Source: Bacillota bacterium (lineage in GTDB: Bacteria; Bacillota; Negativicutes; Sporomusales; UBA7701). Taken from it: a stretch of DNA of 64,000 bases. A program made the translations under genes and the position numbers. The stretch spans positions 98,171 to 162,170 of the forward strand of contig JAEZJM010000029.1 in assembly GCA_023415775.1 (NCBI GenBank), read 5' to 3'. Shown piece by piece: positions 17,477 to 26,661 of the stretch; the first letter of the stretch is position 1; each line of letters opens with the position of its first letter. The notes below the pieces were generated by a model. The model was given only the letters and a program-made list of their open reading frames with translations, did not search any database and was not told the DNA's origin.

Positions 17477-19168
17477 TTACAGCACACACTCCTCGCAGAG
17501 GGTGCCGCCGGTGAGAACTTGCTCCGCCCTGCTCCCGTCCCTATAGACGGTGACGCCTTTGCAGCCGCTGGCGTACGCCTGGCGGAAGATGGCGGCGACG
17601 TCGGCCTCGCCGGCTTCATGGGGCATGTTGACGGTTTTCGATACGCCGTTGTCGGTGAACGCCTGGGCGGCGGCGAGATGGGCCACATGCCAGTAGGGGG
17701 CGATGGCGGGAGCGGTTGCGAGCACTTCTTTGACATGATCCGGCAGCGCGGTGTCCGCGACGCTGCCGCAAACGCCGATGGCTTCGGCGACTTCTTCCGT
17801 ATACAGGTTACGTTGACTGAGGTAGTCGACGACGGTAGGGTTGACGCTGGTGAGCAGCCGCCCTTCGAGGACCCGCCGGGAGAGGGCGAGGGCGAAGAGC
17901 GGCTCGATGCCGCTGGAGCAGCCGGCGATGATGCTGATGGTGCCGGTGGGGGCGATGGTGGTGACGGTGGCGTTGCGCATGGCGGCGAAGCCGCGGCCGG
18001 GGTAGACGCTGGCGGCAAAGGCCGGGAAGCTGCCGCGTTCGGCGCCAAGGAGGACGGATGCCTGTCGCGCCTCGCGGGTTATGAATTCGAGTATTTGTCC
18101 GGTGAGGGCGGTGGCCGCCTTGCTGGCGTACGGGATGTCGAGCAGTATGAATACTTCGGCCAGCCCCATGATGCCAAGACCGATTTTGCGGGTGCGGCGG
18201 GTGGCTTCGGCGACGGCGGTCAGAGGATGGGCGTTGATGTCGATGATGTTGTCGAGGAAGCGGACGGCGGTGCGGACTACTTCCCGCAGGCGGCCGAAGT
18301 CTATGCCGCCGGCGGATACCAGCCTGGTTAGGTTTATCGAGCCTAGGACGCAGGATTCGTAGGGCAGGAGGGGCTGTTCGGAGCAGGGGTTGGGGGCTTC
18401 GAAGCCGCCGAGGGCCGGGGTGGGGTTGAAACGGTTGACGGTGTCAAGGAAGAACAGGCCGGGTTCGCCGCTTTCCCACGCCATGCTTACGAGCAGGGCG
18501 AAGAGGCCGCGGGCTGCGACCGTACGGGCGACGCTGCCGTCGCGGGGGCTGACGAGGGCGAAGGGGCGGTCGGCGGCGACAGCCTGCATGAAGTCGTCGG
18601 TTATGGCTACCGAGAGGTTGAAGTTGTTGAGGACGTCGTGGCTGCGTTTGGCGGTGATGAATTGTTCGATGTCGGGGTGGTCGACCCTGAGGACGGCCAT
18701 GTTGGCGCCGCGCCTTGCTGCGCCTTGCTTTACGACCTGGGTGGCGATGTCGTAGATGTGCATGAAGGATACCGGACCGCTGGCGACGCCGCCGGTGGTG
18801 GATACCCCGTCGCCGGCTGGCCGCAGCCGGGAGAAGGCGAAGCCGGTGCCGCCGCCGCTCTGATGGATGAGGGCGGCGTTTTTGAGGGTTTCGAAGATGC
18901 TGGTGAGCGAGTCTTCGACAGGCAGCACGAAGCAGGCGGCGAGCTGGGCCCTCTCTTTGCCGGCGTTGATGAGGGCCGGGGAGTTTGGCAGGAAGACGAG
19001 GTCGGCCATCAGCCGCCGGTATTCGTCGGCCGCCCGGGCGGCGTCGCAGCCGTAAAGGGCTTCGGCCGCGGCGACGTGGTCGGCCACCCGCCGGAACATG
19101 TCCTCCGGGGTCTCGCTTTCTTTAAGGTAACGGGCCTGAAGGACGGCCACGGCTTCGGGAGAAAACAT
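17477..19168 (-). CDS. nrdJ: Adenosylcobalamin-dependent ribonucleotide reductase (class II)
   Basis: It reduces ribonucleotides to deoxyribonucleotides with B12 as radical source, so it needs no oxygen. The 563-residue protein carries ACFVLPVEDSLTSIF, the radical-site region NPCSEQPLLPYESCVLGSINL, PTGTISIIAGCSSGIEPLF and a C-terminal CEEC pair for thiol exchange. It is a compact version; I see no ATP-cone regulatory domain. ATG at 19168 follows GGGGAG, and typA ends 2 bp upstream, so the two are probably co-translated. Repeat copy B follows directly. Confidence 0.92.
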   Translation of the reverse strand: MFSPEAVAVLQARYLKESETPEDMFRRVADHVAAAEALYGCDAARAADEYRRLMADLVFLPNSPALINAGKERAQLAACFVLPVEDSLTSIFETLKNAALIHQSGGGTGFAFSRLRPAGDGVSTTGGVASGPVSFMHIYDIATQVVKQGAARRGANMAVLRVDHPDIEQFITAKRSHDVLNNFNLSVAITDDFMQAVAADRPFALVSPRDGSVARTVAARGLFALLVSMAWESGEPGLFFLDTVNRFNPTPALGGFEAPNPCSEQPLLPYESCVLGSINLTRLVSAGGIDFGRLREVVRTAVRFLDNIIDINAHPLTAVAEATRRTRKIGLGIMGLAEVFILLDIPYASKAATALTGQILEFITREARQASVLLGAERGSFPAFAASVYPGRGFAAMRNATVTTIAPTGTISIIAGCSSGIEPLFALALSRRVLEGRLLTSVNPTVVDYLSQRNLYTEEVAEAIGVCGSVADTALPDHVKEVLATAPAIAPYWHVAHLAAAQAFTDNGVSKTVNMPHEAGEADVAAIFRQAYASGCKGVTVYRDGSRAEQVLTGGTLCEECVL

Positions 19169-19170
19169 CC

Positions 19171-21000
19171 CTACTCCCCTTCCTGCGCCTCCTTGGCGTT
19201 TTTGCGCTCGCGGGCCCTGAGCTGGCGGTCGAGGGTGGATTTGCGCAGCCGGATGCTCTTCGGCGTGACTTCGACGGCTTCGTCGTCGTTGATCCACTCG
19301 AGCGCCTGCTCAAGGCTGAGGATGCGGGGCGAGGTGAGTCTGAGCGCCTCGTCCGCTGAGCTCGAGCGCATGTTGGTGACGTGCTTTTTCTTGCAGGGGT
19401 TTACTTCCATGTCCATTTCCCGGGCGTTCTCGCCGACAACCATGCCTTCGTAAATCGCCTGTCCGGGAACGACGAACATCGTGCCGCGGTCCTGGACGCT
19501 GTGGATGCCGTAGGTGGTCGTTTCGCCGGTTTCGAAGGCGACGAGCGCGCCGCGGGTACGGCCGGCAATGTCGCCTTTGTAGGGGGCGTAGCCGTGGAAG
19601 ATATGGTGCATGATGCCGTAGCCTTTGGTGTTGGTGAGGAATTCCGAGCGGAAGCCGATGAGGCCGCGGGCGGGGATGACGAATTCCAACCGGAGGTAGC
19701 CGGCCAGCTCGACCATGTTGATGAGCTCGGCGCGGCGCGTGCCGAGGGCTTCCATGACCGTACCCATGTACTCGGGGGGCACGTCGACGGTGAGGCGCTC
19801 CAGCGGTTCGCATTTCTGGCCGTGGATGGTCTTGAGGATAACCCTGGGTTTGCCGACCTGGAACTCGTAGCCTTCGCGGCGCATGGTTTCGATGAGGATG
19901 GACAGGTGAAGCTCGCCGCGGCCGGCGACTTCGAAGGAGTCGGGGCTGCCGGTTTCGTCGACCCGCAGGCTGACGTTGGTTTCGACTTCCCGGAACAGTC
20001 GCTCGCGCAGATGCCGGCTGGTGACGTATTGTCCTTCTTTGCCGGCGAAAGGACTGGTGTTGACGCTGAAGACCATTGCCAGCGTCGGTTCGTCGACCTT
20101 GATCGCCGGCAGGGCTTCGGGGTTTTCGGTGTCGGCGATGGTTTCGCCGATGTTGACGGTGTCGAGCCCGGTGATGGCGACAATGTCGCCGAGGGCCGCG
20201 TCTTTGACTTCGGTGCGCTTGAGGCCTTCGTAGACATAGAGGCGGCTTAGCTTGGCGCGCGTTTCGGTTTCGCCGTTGAGTATGGTGACCTGCTGGCCGC
20301 TCTGCACCCGGCCCCGCATGACGCGGCCGATGGCGATGCGGCCGACGTAGTCGTCGTAGTCGAGGGTGGTGACCATGATCTGCAGCGGTCCGTCGATGTC
20401 GCCGTGGGGGGCGGGAACGGCGGAGATGAGCAGGTCGAACAGCGGTTTGAGATCCTGGCTGTCGTCGTCCATGCTGAGTTTGGCGATGCCGTCGCGGGCG
20501 GTGGCGTAGACGACGGGAAAGTCGAGCTGCTTGTCGTCGGCTTCAAGCTCGATGAAGAGTTCGAGGACTTCGTCGAGCACGTCTTCAACCCGTTGGTCGG
20601 GGCGGTCGATCTTGTTGATGACGACGATGGCCTGGAGGTCCTGTTCGAGCGCTTTGCGCAGCACGTACTTTGTCTGGGGCATCGGTCCCTCGAAGGCGTC
20701 GACGAGGAGCAGCACGCAGTCGACCATGTTGAGCACCCGTTCGACTTCGCCGCCGAAGTCGGCGTGGCCGGGGGTGTCGACGATGTTGATCTTGACACCG
20801 CCGTAAATGATGGCGGTGTTTTTGGCGAGGATGGTGATGCCGCGCTCGCGCTCGAGTTCGTTGGAGTCCATGACGCGTTCGATTACTTGCTCGTTGCTGC
20901 GGAATACCCCGCTCTGTTTTAGCATGGCGTCGACGAGCGTGGTCTTGCCGTGGTCGACGTGGGCTATGATGGCGATGTTGCGTAGGTCGTTGCGTTGCAT
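19171..21000 (-). CDS. typA: Ribosome-associated GTPase TypA/BipA
   Basis: Translational GTPase of 609 residues. The G-domain motifs AHVDHGKTTLVDAML, DTPGHADFGGE and NKIDRPDQR are intact, followed by EF-G-like domains III and V and the TypA-specific C-terminus. The family helps 50S assembly and stress or cold growth. ATG at 21000 follows AGGAGG. The coupling with nrdJ is unusual and may simply be co-transcription. Confidence 0.97.
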   Translation of the reverse strand: MQRNDLRNIAIIAHVDHGKTTLVDAMLKQSGVFRSNEQVIERVMDSNELERERGITILAKNTAIIYGGVKINIVDTPGHADFGGEVERVLNMVDCVLLLVDAFEGPMPQTKYVLRKALEQDLQAIVVINKIDRPDQRVEDVLDEVLELFIELEADDKQLDFPVVYATARDGIAKLSMDDDSQDLKPLFDLLISAVPAPHGDIDGPLQIMVTTLDYDDYVGRIAIGRVMRGRVQSGQQVTILNGETETRAKLSRLYVYEGLKRTEVKDAALGDIVAITGLDTVNIGETIADTENPEALPAIKVDEPTLAMVFSVNTSPFAGKEGQYVTSRHLRERLFREVETNVSLRVDETGSPDSFEVAGRGELHLSILIETMRREGYEFQVGKPRVILKTIHGQKCEPLERLTVDVPPEYMGTVMEALGTRRAELINMVELAGYLRLEFVIPARGLIGFRSEFLTNTKGYGIMHHIFHGYAPYKGDIAGRTRGALVAFETGETTTYGIHSVQDRGTMFVVPGQAIYEGMVVGENAREMDMEVNPCKKKHVTNMRSSSADEALRLTSPRILSLEQALEWINDDEAVEVTPKSIRLRKSTLDRQLRARERKNAKEAQEGE

Positions 21001-21083
21001 TGGTTTTTCCTCCTGTAACCTGTTGCTGGTAAAATGCCGCGAGTATTATTTAGTCTCCTGCATAGCGGGACGCTATTATGCGG

Positions 21084-22715
21084 TTATTTTCCGCCGTTGC
21101 CGTTTGCGCCGGCTTCGTCAAGCGTTTTGCGAACGTATTTGCGGACTTTCTGGGCGCCGCTCAATATCGCGGAAAGCTTGGCGGGACCGGCTGCGCTGGC
21201 CGACTCCAGCCGCTTGCGCAGTTCCATGAACTCGCTGTCGAGCTGCTCGATGAGTTCCTGCAGTTCGATGACCGCCGGGTCGACGAGCACCAGGCCGCTG
21301 GCTTCGATGTTGAAGCTGCGGCCGTCGATGACGGCGACGTCGCCGTAGTTTGGCACATAGGCGGGGTAGCCGAGCTGGGTTTTTATGACGCCGGCGAAGG
21401 CGTTCGACTGCTCCGGCTCGCCGTGGACGATGAAGATGTTGGCCGGGGGTTCCTTGAACATTGTCAGCCATTTGACGAGGTATTCCTGGTCGGCGTGGGC
21501 CGAGAAGCCGTCAAGGTTATGGATTTTCGCCCGTACGCCAACTTCCTCGCCCATGATTTTTACCCGTTTGACGCCTTCGACCAGCCGCCGTCCGAGGCTG
21601 CCTTCGGCTTGGTAGCCGACGAGGATGACGCTGGATTCCGGCCGCCAGAGGTTGTGCTTGAGGTGATGGAGGATACGGCCGGCGTCGGCCATGCCGCTGG
21701 CCGAGATGATGACGGCCGGCTCTTTGAGAAAGTTGATGGCTTTGGATTCGTCGGGCGTCCGGGTGAATTTGAGGCGCAGTAGCCTGTTAAAGTTTTCGCT
21801 TTTGTCGTACAGCATTTCGCGGGCTTCGGCGTCGAAAACTTCCGGGTGCTGGGTGAAGATGTCGGTGGCCGAGATGGCCAGCGGGCTGTCGATGAATACG
21901 GGGATGTCGGGTATTTTACCGGCTTTGAGGAGTTTGTAGAGGTAGTAGACGATGGTCTGGGTGCGGCCGACGGCGAAAGCGGGGATGACGATGTTGCCGC
22001 CGCGGGCCACGGTTTCGTTTATTATCGCCGCCAGCGCCTCGCCTTTGTCGTAATCCTCGTGGTTGCGGTTGCCGTAGGTGGATTCCATGACGATGTAGTC
22101 GGCGGCGTCGATGGCGGACGGGTCTTTGATCAGCGGCTGGTCGGGCTGCCCGAGGTCGCCGGAGAAAACGAATTTGACCGTCTTGCCGTTTTCGGTCACC
22201 CATATTTCGATGATCGACGAGCCGAGGATGTGGCCGGCGTCGTTGAAGCACACGGTTATTTCCGGCGTGATGTCTAGTTTTTGGCCGTAGGGCTTGGGGT
22301 CGAAGTTTTTTAGGCAGGCGTAGGCGTCGTCTACGGTGTAGAGGGGTTCGAGAGGAGGTTTGCCGGCGCGGCGGCCTTTGCGGCCTGCTATTTCGGCTTC
22401 GAATTCCTGGATGTGGGCGCTGTCTGGCAGCATGATGCGACACAGGTCGGCGGTGGCTTCGGTGGCGTATATTCTGCCTTTGTAGCCTGCTTTGCACAGT
22501 TTTGGCAGCAGACCGCTATGGTCGATGTGGGCGTGGGTGAGAAGGACGGCGTCTATTGCCGCCGGTTCGAAGCGGAACGCCCGCCGGTTGAGGGCTTCGG
22601 TCGCTTTCGAGCCCTGGAACATGCCGCAGTCAACAAGGATTTTGCTCTCGCCTGCTTCCAGGAGGTATGAAGAACCTGTAACCATTCCCGATGCTCCCAA
22701 AAACGTCAGTCGCAT
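21084..22715 (-). CDS. MBL-fold beta-CASP ribonuclease-like protein
   Basis: The 543-residue protein starts with a metallo-beta-lactamase fold (LTHAHIDHSGLLPKL zinc motif, later DAGHILGSS and SGDLGQ). A beta-CASP insertion follows, and then a C-terminal part with HADQEYLVKW and IVHGEPEQSNAF, the motifs of CPSF/YSH1-type RNA nucleases. It probably processes or degrades RNA. It is not RNase J, which has a different domain layout. A C-terminal tail of about 70 residues is charged. ATG at 22715 follows GAAGGAGCG. It appears monocistronic. Confidence 0.85.
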   Translation of the reverse strand: MRLTFLGASGMVTGSSYLLEAGESKILVDCGMFQGSKATEALNRRAFRFEPAAIDAVLLTHAHIDHSGLLPKLCKAGYKGRIYATEATADLCRIMLPDSAHIQEFEAEIAGRKGRRAGKPPLEPLYTVDDAYACLKNFDPKPYGQKLDITPEITVCFNDAGHILGSSIIEIWVTENGKTVKFVFSGDLGQPDQPLIKDPSAIDAADYIVMESTYGNRNHEDYDKGEALAAIINETVARGGNIVIPAFAVGRTQTIVYYLYKLLKAGKIPDIPVFIDSPLAISATDIFTQHPEVFDAEAREMLYDKSENFNRLLRLKFTRTPDESKAINFLKEPAVIISASGMADAGRILHHLKHNLWRPESSVILVGYQAEGSLGRRLVEGVKRVKIMGEEVGVRAKIHNLDGFSAHADQEYLVKWLTMFKEPPANIFIVHGEPEQSNAFAGVIKTQLGYPAYVPNYGDVAVIDGRSFNIEASGLVLVDPAVIELQELIEQLDSEFMELRKRLESASAAGPAKLSAILSGAQKVRKYVRKTLDEAGANGNGGK

Positions 22716-22796
22716 GTTTTACGCTCCTTCGCCAAGTTTATACAAATATTTGCCAACGCTTTTTACTTCCACGTTAGTATATCATTTCCTGCCCAA

Positions 22797-22822
22797 GAAA
22801 AAAAGCGGAGAATGTCTCCGCT
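22797..22822 (-). terminator. Terminator after murB
   Basis: On the minus strand AGCGGAGA-CATT-TCTCCGCT is followed by a run of seven T. It separates murB from the beta-CASP gene. Confidence 0.88.
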
Positions 22823-22837
22823 TAATTGCCCTCTTCC

Positions 22838-23764
22838 CTATTCTTCGCCGAAGATGCGAACCTCCGGCTGCAGCCTCACGCCAAACCGCTCCAGGACCTG
22901 GCGCTGCACTTCTTTGATGAGAGCCAGTACGTCGGCGGCGGTGGCGCCGCCGGCGTTGACGATGAAGCCGGCATGTTTCACGGATACCTGCGCGCCGCCG
23001 ATTTTGTAGCCTTTGAGGCCGGCCTGCTCGATGAGGGTGCCGGCGAAGTAGCCGGGGGGACGCTTGAAGGTGCTGCCGGCGCTGGGCATCTCGATGGGCT
23101 GCTTGGCTTCGCGGCGGTTCGTGTAGTCGTTCATTTTCGTGTCGATCGCGTCGTCGTCGCCGGCCGCGAGCGCTAGCTCGACCTCGCAGATGATGCAGCC
23201 GTTGTGCTGGAAGACGCTGTCCCGGTAGCCGAAGCGGATGTCTGCGTGTCCGAAGCGCTGCTGTCTCCCGTCGGGGCACACCGCGGTGACGGCCGCAACG
23301 ACACAGCCGATTTCGCCTTCGTAGGCGCCGGCGTTCATGAAGACTGCGCCGCCGATGCTTCCTGGAATGCCGACGGCAAATTCCAGTCCGGTGAGGCCGT
23401 TGCCGGCGGCGTAGCGGGCGACGTCGCCTAAGGACGCCCCGGCGCCCGCTTTTACTGTCATGCCGTTATGGGTAATACTGCCCATCGTGGCGTCGAATTT
23501 CAGCACCAGGCCGCGGATGCCTTTGTCGAGGACGAGTACGTTGGAGCCGTTGCCGAGGATGGTTACAGGCATGCCGTATTCTCGGGCGACGACGAGCACC
23601 GCCGCCACTTCCCGCGCGGAGGCGGGCAGAACGAAATAGTCGGCCGGGCCGCCGATGCAGAAGGTGGTGTGCTTGGACAGGGGTTCGTCGAGCAAAAGAC
23701 GGGGAGCGGCGATGACTTTCTGCAGTTGTGTGAAGAAGTCGTCCTTCAATTTAATCTTTTGCAA
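22838..23764 (-). CDS. murB: UDP-N-acetylenolpyruvoylglucosamine reductase
   Basis: FAD enzyme that reduces UDP-GlcNAc-enolpyruvate to UDP-MurNAc in peptidoglycan synthesis. The 308 residues include HTTFCIGGPADYF, the FAD loop GNGSNVLVLDKG, GIPGSIGGAVFMNAGAYEGEI, the proton-donor Ser region SAGSTFKRP and the C-terminal catalytic Glu region PEVRIFGEE. No ATG fits; TTG at 23764 (GAAGGA about 10 nt upstream) or an in-frame TTG five codons later is used. It overlaps the end of ylbF by 14 bp. Other mur genes are not adjacent. Confidence 0.94.
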   Translation of the reverse strand: MQKIKLKDDFFTQLQKVIAAPRLLLDEPLSKHTTFCIGGPADYFVLPASAREVAAVLVVAREYGMPVTILGNGSNVLVLDKGIRGLVLKFDATMGSITHNGMTVKAGAGASLGDVARYAAGNGLTGLEFAVGIPGSIGGAVFMNAGAYEGEIGCVVAAVTAVCPDGRQQRFGHADIRFGYRDSVFQHNGCIICEVELALAAGDDDAIDTKMNDYTNRREAKQPIEMPSAGSTFKRPPGYFAGTLIEQAGLKGYKIGGAQVSVKHAGFIVNAGGATAADVLALIKEVQRQVLERFGVRLQPEVRIFGEE

Positions 23765-24098
23765 ACAAATCCAGTCCTTCGGCGACCGAGTCGCCTATAA
23801 TTTTGCTTATGTCGGCCATGATGCGCTGAAAACGAAAATACGCTTCGAGAAACACGCGCGCTTTGCCGTTCATGACAAGCAGTTCGTACATCTTGTGCAG
23901 CGCCTCGGTCTTGGCCGTATCTTCCTTGCCGGCGAGCGCCTCGTATTCGAGTTCCATTTTTTTGCGGAGAAAATCCTGGACCATTTTTTTGGCGTCCGGG
24001 TCGGCCGCGATGGCCTCCTTGGCGGTCAGGAAGGCGCGGTATTCGTCAGACGCTTTGAGTGTTCGGGCCAGTTCGTGCGCCTTGTCGTACGGATTCAA
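23751..24098 (-). CDS. YlbF-family protein
   Basis: Small helical protein of 115 residues (MNPYDKAHELARTLKASDEY ...). The YlbF/YmcA family in Bacillus binds RNase Y and affects RNA processing and development; other members have unknown roles. The start is TTG at 24098, 7 nt after GGAGG, and gives the typical N-terminus. An in-frame ATG at 24113 lies on the wrong side of the site. It overlaps murB, so the pair is co-transcribed. Confidence 0.8.
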   Translation of the reverse strand: MNPYDKAHELARTLKASDEYRAFLTAKEAIAADPDAKKMVQDFLRKKMELEYEALAGKEDTAKTEALHKMYELLVMNGKARVFLEAYFRFQRIMADISKIIGDSVAEGLDLFAKD

Positions 24099-24125
24099 AC
24101 ATATTCCTCCCATATACTATGTATC

Positions 24126-24415
24126 TTATGCTCTCCGGCGCGGATTAATACATCGCGGTCGAGCCGGGCATACCGCGAGGACATAGGTGTATTCAATAAA
24201 ACGCCCGCCAACTCCTGCCGGCCGAAAAATGAAGGGAAACGCCCCGCCGTCGGCGTCGGTTACCGGATCGGCTGTCGCGATGTACGGCAAACCGAACATC
24301 GCTTTATCGCCCCGCACGACTACGCGGCGCTTTTCTTCCATTGCCTTGGCAATTGCTGTTCCGGGTTTTAGGGGTATACCCGTCGCATTCCCCTTTTCAA
24401 ACGTGATCAGCGGCT
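24126..24415 (-). pseudogene. Remnant resembling a chemoreceptor sensor segment
   Basis: In one minus-strand frame the segment GIPLKPGTAIAKAMEEKRRV followed by DKAMFGLPYIATADPVTDADGG resembles the small cytoplasmic sensor part of some Firmicutes methyl-accepting proteins. There is no start codon with a ribosome site, and the likeness stops after about 50 residues. I read it as a decayed fragment between the TIM-barrel gene and ylbF. It could also be a non-coding frame that looks similar by chance. Confidence 0.3.
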
Positions 24416-25270
24416 TGTCAAAGCTTTCCGGTAGTATTCCTGCATGGTCTTGGCGTCGGAGGCCTGGGTGCCGGCCGATTCGCAGACGATCCGCGGCGCG
24501 TAGCCGCGGGCGGCGATGACGTCGAGGAGCGGCTCGTGGGGCGGTCCGTAGTCGTCGCCAAATGTCCAATGACGCTTTTCGCCCGCTTTTGTGAATTCGA
24601 TACGGCTGAAGTGGATGTGGACGGCGGAAGCTTTCTGTTCGCCCAGTTTTTCGGCGACGAGGTCGAAGGCGGCCTCGTATTCGGCGCGGGTGGTGTAGCG
24701 GCCGCCGGTGACGGCGTGAAGGTGACCGAAGTCGATGGTGGGGATGGTCCATTCGCTCAAGGCGCAGAAAGCCAGCACTTCTTCAAGGTTGCCGAGCTGG
24801 TTCTGTTTGCCCATCGTTTCCGGAGCAAGGTATATCCCTTCCAGCAGACCCTGCTTGTCGGCTTCCTCCAGGATGACGAGGAAGAGGGCGGCGGCGCGGT
24901 CGATGGCCTGATTCCTGGGCTGCTTGCCCGGGCCGCCGATGTGGAAGGTGACGCGGTCGGCCCCCAGCCAGCAGGCGGCTTCGAGCGATTTGAGGATGTG
25001 CCTGGTGGTATTGGCGGCGATAGCCGGGTCTTCGGTGGCCAGGTTTATGTAGTAAGGGGCGTGAACACTGAGCTTTACGCCGTGCCGCACGGCGGCCTCG
25101 CCGATGGCCCGGGCGGTTTCCTCGCGGATGGTGACGCCGCGGCTGCACTGGTATTCGTAAGCGTCGAGCCCCATGGAGGCCAGCCACGCCGGCATTTCGA
25201 CCGAGGCCTTGTGCCCCGCTGCGTAGAATGCGTCCGGGTTGCCGGCCGAACCGAATTGAGCTTGCGCCAT
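24407..25270 (-). CDS. TIM-barrel sugar isomerase / endonuclease IV-like protein
   Basis: The 287-residue protein belongs to the AP-endonuclease-2/xylose-isomerase-like superfamily. Metal-binding stretches include VHAPYYINLA, VTFHIGGPG, APETMGKQNQLG, DFGHLHAVTGG, VHIHFSRIEF and a final VCESAG. This His/Glu/Asp set fits a trinuclear-metal endonuclease IV-like site, so DNA repair is possible, but sequence alone does not separate it from sugar-phosphate isomerases. ATG at 25270 has GGAG about 10 nt upstream. trmL lies 43 bp upstream. Confidence 0.75.
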   Translation of the reverse strand: MAQAQFGSAGNPDAFYAAGHKASVEMPAWLASMGLDAYEYQCSRGVTIREETARAIGEAAVRHGVKLSVHAPYYINLATEDPAIAANTTRHILKSLEAACWLGADRVTFHIGGPGKQPRNQAIDRAAALFLVILEEADKQGLLEGIYLAPETMGKQNQLGNLEEVLAFCALSEWTIPTIDFGHLHAVTGGRYTTRAEYEAAFDLVAEKLGEQKASAVHIHFSRIEFTKAGEKRHWTFGDDYGPPHEPLLDVIAARGYAPRIVCESAGTQASDAKTMQEYYRKALTSR

Positions 25271-25313
25271 TCTTAATCAACTCCTGCAAAAATTATGCCA
25301 GTTTGTCGTTTTT

Positions 25314-25772
25314 TCAAAGCAAGTCCCGAAAGTCGTTCTGGCGCATAGCTTCGTATACGACGACGGCGACGGCGTTGGAAAGGTTGAGCGATCTGGCGCC
25401 GGCCAGCATCGGAATACGCACGCACCGGGAACGGTTGGGGTCAAGGATGGTGTCCGGCAATCCGGCCGTTTCCCGGCCGAAAACAAGCACGTCTGCGGGG
25501 GTGTAGGCGACCTCGTGGTAGAGCCGGTCGGCTTTGGTGGTGTTGAAGTGGAAGCTCAGGCCGGCGTACAACTTCTCGACGGCGGCGAAGGAGTCGTGGT
25601 AGTGGACTTTGACGAGATGCCAGTAGTCGAGGCCGGCTCGCTTGAGGTAGCGGTCGTCGGTGGAGAACCCGAGCGGCCGTACGAGGTGCAGTTCGCAGCC
25701 GGTAGCGGCGCACAGGCGGGCGATGTTGCCGGTGTTGCCCGGTATTTCCGGTTCGACGAGGACGATGTGCAT
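25314..25772 (-). CDS. trmL: tRNA (cytidine/uridine-34-2'-O)-methyltransferase
   Basis: SPOUT methyltransferase of 152 residues that methylates the wobble ribose in tRNA-Leu isoacceptors using SAM. The knotted fold is marked by MHIVLVEPEIPGNTGNIARLC, VLVFGRETAGLP and the C-terminal IPMLAGARSLNLSNAVAVVVYEA. ATG at 25772 follows AGAGGTGATCAC. The motif set and length fit TrmL (YibK) well. Confidence 0.93.
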   Translation of the reverse strand: MHIVLVEPEIPGNTGNIARLCAATGCELHLVRPLGFSTDDRYLKRAGLDYWHLVKVHYHDSFAAVEKLYAGLSFHFNTTKADRLYHEVAYTPADVLVFGRETAGLPDTILDPNRSRCVRIPMLAGARSLNLSNAVAVVVYEAMRQNDFRDLL

Positions 25773-25881
25773 GTGATCACCTCTGCGAGGACCGCATTGG
25801 CGGAGAAGTTTGCGGTCTAGTCTATTATTATGTACACGATTGTCCGCATAAACGTATCAGTCGCGCAGGTCGGCGGGAAGG

Positions 25882-26163
25882 TCACAGGTAGTCGACGCTG
25901 AAGGCGGTGACTTCGGCTTCGCCGCAATCGTCGACGATCCGCCTGACGAGTTCGACCTGTCGGGCGAGCACGGCCCGGCTGCTGCCGGCGATGGCGATTT
26001 CGACCGCCGCCCGCTGCCAGGTGTCCTGGTGCCCGGTCTCGGCCACGGAGGCGCCGCAGCGGGAGCGGATGCGCCCGACGACGCTGCGCACGACCTGGCG
26101 CTTTGCTTTGAGCGAGCCGGCGGCGGGGATGAATAGTTCGACGGCGCATACGACGACCGCCAT
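25882..26163 (-). CDS. YlxP-like DUF503 protein
   Basis: Small protein of 93 residues (MAVVVCAVELFIPAAGSLKAKRQ..., with SVAETGHQDTWQRAAVEIAI). This pattern is typical for DUF503/YlxP, often found near ribosome-maturation genes and of unknown function. It begins 2 bp after yjbQ, so both share a message. A hairpin (GACCGCA/TGCGGTC) lies between its end and trmL, without a T-run. Confidence 0.85.
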   Translation of the reverse strand: MAVVVCAVELFIPAAGSLKAKRQVVRSVVGRIRSRCGASVAETGHQDTWQRAAVEIAIAGSSRAVLARQVELVRRIVDDCGEAEVTAFSVDYL

Positions 26164-26165
26164 GG

Positions 26166-26555
26166 CTAGCGACCGACGAGGGTGACGCAGACCGTCCGCC
26201 GGCGCGGACCGTCGAATTCACCCAGGTATATCGCCTGCCAGGTGCCGAGTACGAGGCCGCCGCCCGTTACCGGCACGGTGGCCGCCGCGCCCAGCAGGGA
26301 GGCTTTGATGTGGGCCGGGGAGTTGCCTTCGGCGTGGCGGTAAGGCAGCGACGGCACCAGCTTGTCGAGGCCTGCGAGCATGTCGGCGACGACGTCGGGG
26401 TCGGCGTTCTCGTTAATGGTGACGCCGGCGGTGGTGTGGGGAACAAAGACGTGGCAGATGCCTTCGCCGACGCCGCCGGTTCTGACGATGGCGGCGACCT
26501 GGGCGGTGATGTCGACGAAGCCCTCGGCGGGGGTGGCGACGACGAATTTTTCCAT
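26166..26555 (-). CDS. YjbQ-family protein (secondary thiamine-phosphate synthase type)
   Basis: Protein of 129 residues in the UPF0047/YjbQ family. The conserved stretches are GICHVFVPHTTAGVTINENADPDV, in pieces, and LVLGTWQAIYLGEFDGPR, with a His pair in the PHTTAG and RHAEGN regions. E. coli YjbQ has weak thiamine-phosphate synthase activity; the true role is unclear. ATG at 26555 follows GAGGTG at good spacing; a GTG at 26564 is inside the site. ylxP follows. Confidence 0.85.
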   Translation of the reverse strand: MEKFVVATPAEGFVDITAQVAAIVRTGGVGEGICHVFVPHTTAGVTINENADPDVVADMLAGLDKLVPSLPYRHAEGNSPAHIKASLLGAAATVPVTGGGLVLGTWQAIYLGEFDGPRRRTVCVTLVGR

Positions 26556-26618
26556 GGGGCTCACCTCTTCGTTGTTATAGTTCCATAGCGGACGGGAAAA
26601 ATCCTATAACCGGCCTAT

Positions 26619-26649
26619 AAAACAAAAACGCCCCGTTATAGGAGCGTTT
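26619..26649 (-). terminator. Terminator after ferredoxin and repeat C
   Basis: On the minus strand AAACGCTCC-tataac-GGGGCGTTT is followed by TTGTTTT. It lies downstream of repeat copy C, so that repeat should be in the 3' UTR of the ferredoxin message. Confidence 0.78.
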
Positions 26650-26661
26650 CAGGCAGAAGCC

